The notes under the pieces are model-generated. The model did no database searches, had not been told where the DNA came from, and saw only the letters and a list, made by a program, of their open reading frames with translations. Positions 37,860 to 39,753 of a stretch of 39,753 bases of DNA are shown here, piece after piece; within the stretch, counting starts at the first letter, position 1, and every line of letters starts with the position of its first letter. The translations under genes and the position numbers were made by a program. The stretch lies in contig JAETTP010000019.1 in assembly GCA_021769035.1 (NCBI GenBank), forward strand, positions 1-39,753. The letters run 5' to 3'. The DNA is from Bacillota bacterium (lineage in GTDB: Bacteria > Bacillota > Dehalobacteriia > UBA4068 > UBA4997).

Positions 37860-39753
37860 ATGGCAACGGCAAAAAAAGCAACAAGCCGCACCAGCGGAGC
37901 AGGGAAAAAAGCTTCAGCCAGTAAAAGCAGCAGCAAAAAGGCGACTGCCGCTAAAAATGCTGGCGTAAAGAAATCACAAAAGGGCGGCTCTGAGCCGGTG
38001 GAGGCCAGCCAGAACCAAACCCGGCTGGTTGGCGTGGGCCTGATGTTGGCCGGCTTGATGCTGAGCCTGTGGTTTGCCCTGATTGGCCTGGGCGTTTTCG
38101 GCGCGGAGGCCACGCCGGGCCAAAAGCTGCTGGCGGTGCCGGCCGGGCTGGCTAACATTGCCCTGGCCCTATCTGCCGTTTATTTGGGCTATACCCTCTA
38201 TAGCGACCGCAAGGGGCGGTTTGGCGCTTGGCAGGTGGCCGGGGCCTGCTTTTTCCTGCTGGCTTTGGTGGGGCTGTTCCATTTGCCCTATTTTGCGGTG
38301 ACAGAGGGGGCGGCTGTTTCCGGCTTGCAGCAGGCCTGGCAGGCCGGCTTGCAGGGCTTGGGCGGCAGTGTGTGCGGCTTTTTGGTAGCCCTGCTGGTTT
38401 GCTGGCTGCCGGGAAAGACCGCGCCCTACATAGTTCTGCTGGCCTTTTTGCTGCTGGGCATTATGCTGGCGACGGATATGCGGATTTTTGGCGCAGCGGC
38501 CAAGGGTTGGCAGAAATCGCGCCAGGCGGCGCGGGAGAAGCGGCAGGCCGCGGCGGCGGCCAAGGAGCAGGCGGCGGCAGAGGCCGCCTTGCAGGGGCCG
38601 CCCAAACGACCGACCAGAAGCAGCTTTGAGGCGGATGACGACACGGGCCAGCCCTGGCATACAGAGAAGCTGGAGATTACTCTGCCGCCGGTGATTACGG
38701 AATACAGTGGTAGCCGCTTTGCCGAGGTGCCGCGCGAGGCCTACGACCAAGTGACGGTGGCCCAAATGCTGGGCGACGATTTGGATTACGGCCTGCCGGA
38801 AAGCAGCCCGGTGGACGAAGACGGCAATATTCACGCCGGTTTTACCACAATTGTGAAAAATCCGCCCGCCCAGCCGCGGCCGGCTATCCCCGCCCAGCGG
38901 GAGCGGCCGCAGCCTGCGGTTTCGGCTGCAAACCTGCGGGAAACCTTTGCCCAACTGGCGCACGAGCGTTTTGTGGAGGACCAGGCGGAGGAGTTTAGCG
39001 AAACGGAAGCGGCGGCCTTTCCGTTGGCGGCGGTGGAAACCTATGCCGAAAACGGCGCGGAGCTGACAGATAATGTGGCCGCCTTTGACGAGGAATATCT
39101 GCCCTTTGCGGAGCGGCGGGAGGCGGCGGCCTCGGCTTACATGCAGGAGCTTGACGAGGAAATCGCCGATTTGACGCAGCGGCACAATGCCGATAGTAAT
39201 ATAATTGCTTTTCCCTCGCGCAATGTGGCGGATAGGGCGGAAATAGAAGAAAATACGACAGACGAGCCTGTTGTAGAGGAAAATGCGGCGGCGGAAGCAG
39301 AGGCCGATAATAGCGAAGAAGATATTATCGAAGAAGATATTATAATAGAAGAAACGGAACCGAAGCCGCCTGACGCTCAGCTGCCTGCCTATCCCAAGGG
39401 CGGCGCGGTACATACGAGGCTGGAGCGGGTGGTGGATTATCAGCTGCCGCCGCTTTCGCTGATGAAGGGCGGCATTGTGGTGAAAAACCCGCGCATCAAC
39501 CAGCGCATTATGGACGATAGTGTGCGCCTGGAGCAGGTTTTGGCCAGCTTTGGCGTGAAAACCAAGGTGGTGGAGGTGGTTTGCGGGCCCTCCATTATCC
39601 GCTACGAATTGCAGCCGGCCCCTGGGGTGAAGATTTCCCGCATTGTCAATTTGGCGGACGATATTGCTCTGGCTTTGGCGGCGCGCGGTCTGCGTATTGA
39701 GGCCCCTGTGCCCGGCAAGCCGGTGGTGGGCATTGAGGTGGCGCGCGAGCAGA
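37860..39753 (+). CDS. ftsK: FtsK/SpoIIIE DNA translocase, 3' end outside window
   Basis: Lys/Ala-rich N-terminus, four TM segments, acidic linker, then VRLEQVLASFGVKTKVVEVVCGPSIIRYELQPAPGVKISRIVNLADDIALALAARGLRIEAPVPGKPVVGIE. Confidence 0.93.
   Translation, partial: MATAKKATSRTSGAGKKASASKSSSKKATAAKNAGVKKSQKGGSEPVEASQNQTRLVGVGLMLAGLMLSLWFALIGLGVFGAEATPGQKLLAVPAGLANIALALSAVYLGYTLYSDRKGRFGAWQVAGACFFLLALVGLFHLPYFAVTEGAAVSGLQQAWQAGLQGLGGSVCGFLVALLVCWLPGKTAPYIVLLAFLLLGIMLATDMRIFGAAAKGWQKSRQAAREKRQAAAAAKEQAAAEAALQGPPKRPTRSSFEADDDTGQPWHTEKLEITLPPVITEYSGSRFAEVPREAYDQVTVAQMLGDDLDYGLPESSPVDEDGNIHAGFTTIVKNPPAQPRPAIPAQRERPQPAVSAANLRETFAQLAHERFVEDQAEEFSETEAAAFPLAAVETYAENGAELTDNVAAFDEEYLPFAERREAAASAYMQELDEEIADLTQRHNADSNIIAFPSRNVADRAEIEENTTDEPVVEENAAAEAEADNSEEDIIEEDIIIEETEPKPPDAQLPAYPKGGAVHTRLERVVDYQLPPLSLMKGGIVVKNPRINQRIMDDSVRLEQVLASFGVKTKVVEVVCGPSIIRYELQPAPGVKISRIVNLADDIALALAARGLRIEAPVPGKPVVGIEVAREQ

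Overview
The window joins two different kinds of DNA. From about 250 to 17,916 there is an AT-rich genomic island bounded by a 60-bp direct duplication of the 3' part of a tRNA-Ala(GGC) gene. From about 18 kb to the end is a GC-rich chromosomal backbone from a spore-forming Firmicute, with a ylxY-mlpA-ymxH-spoVFAB-asd-dapA-rnj-tepA-ylzJ-spoIIIE type order. The island carries a large serine recombinase broken by one in-frame stop and a two-gene Cap4/DUF4297-like nuclease plus SMC/ABC-like ATPase (Lamassu-like) set between ~390-bp imperfect direct repeats. It also carries a GIY-YIG-type/SF2 helicase with two N6-MTase-fold genes (one interrupted by an in-frame TAG), a DinJ/YafQ toxin-antitoxin pair, an XRE regulator, a PIN-like protein with coiled coil and C-terminal TM helices, and a frameshifted mobC. 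The most interesting signal is in the backbone, between dapB and spoVFA (30.32-30.65 kb). It is a compact two-promoter convergent RNA module encoding a 30-aa peptide, with an SD-sequestering hairpin, a shared hairpin at the stop codon, and matching 5' repeats on both RNAs. This layout resembles the Fst/par type I toxin-antitoxin, but the peptide is not Fst-like. A second unusual structure is a 106-bp tandem repeat upstream of tRNA-Ala in which each unit begins with the 5' 24 nt of the tRNA. All family calls come from reading motifs by eye; no database search was run.
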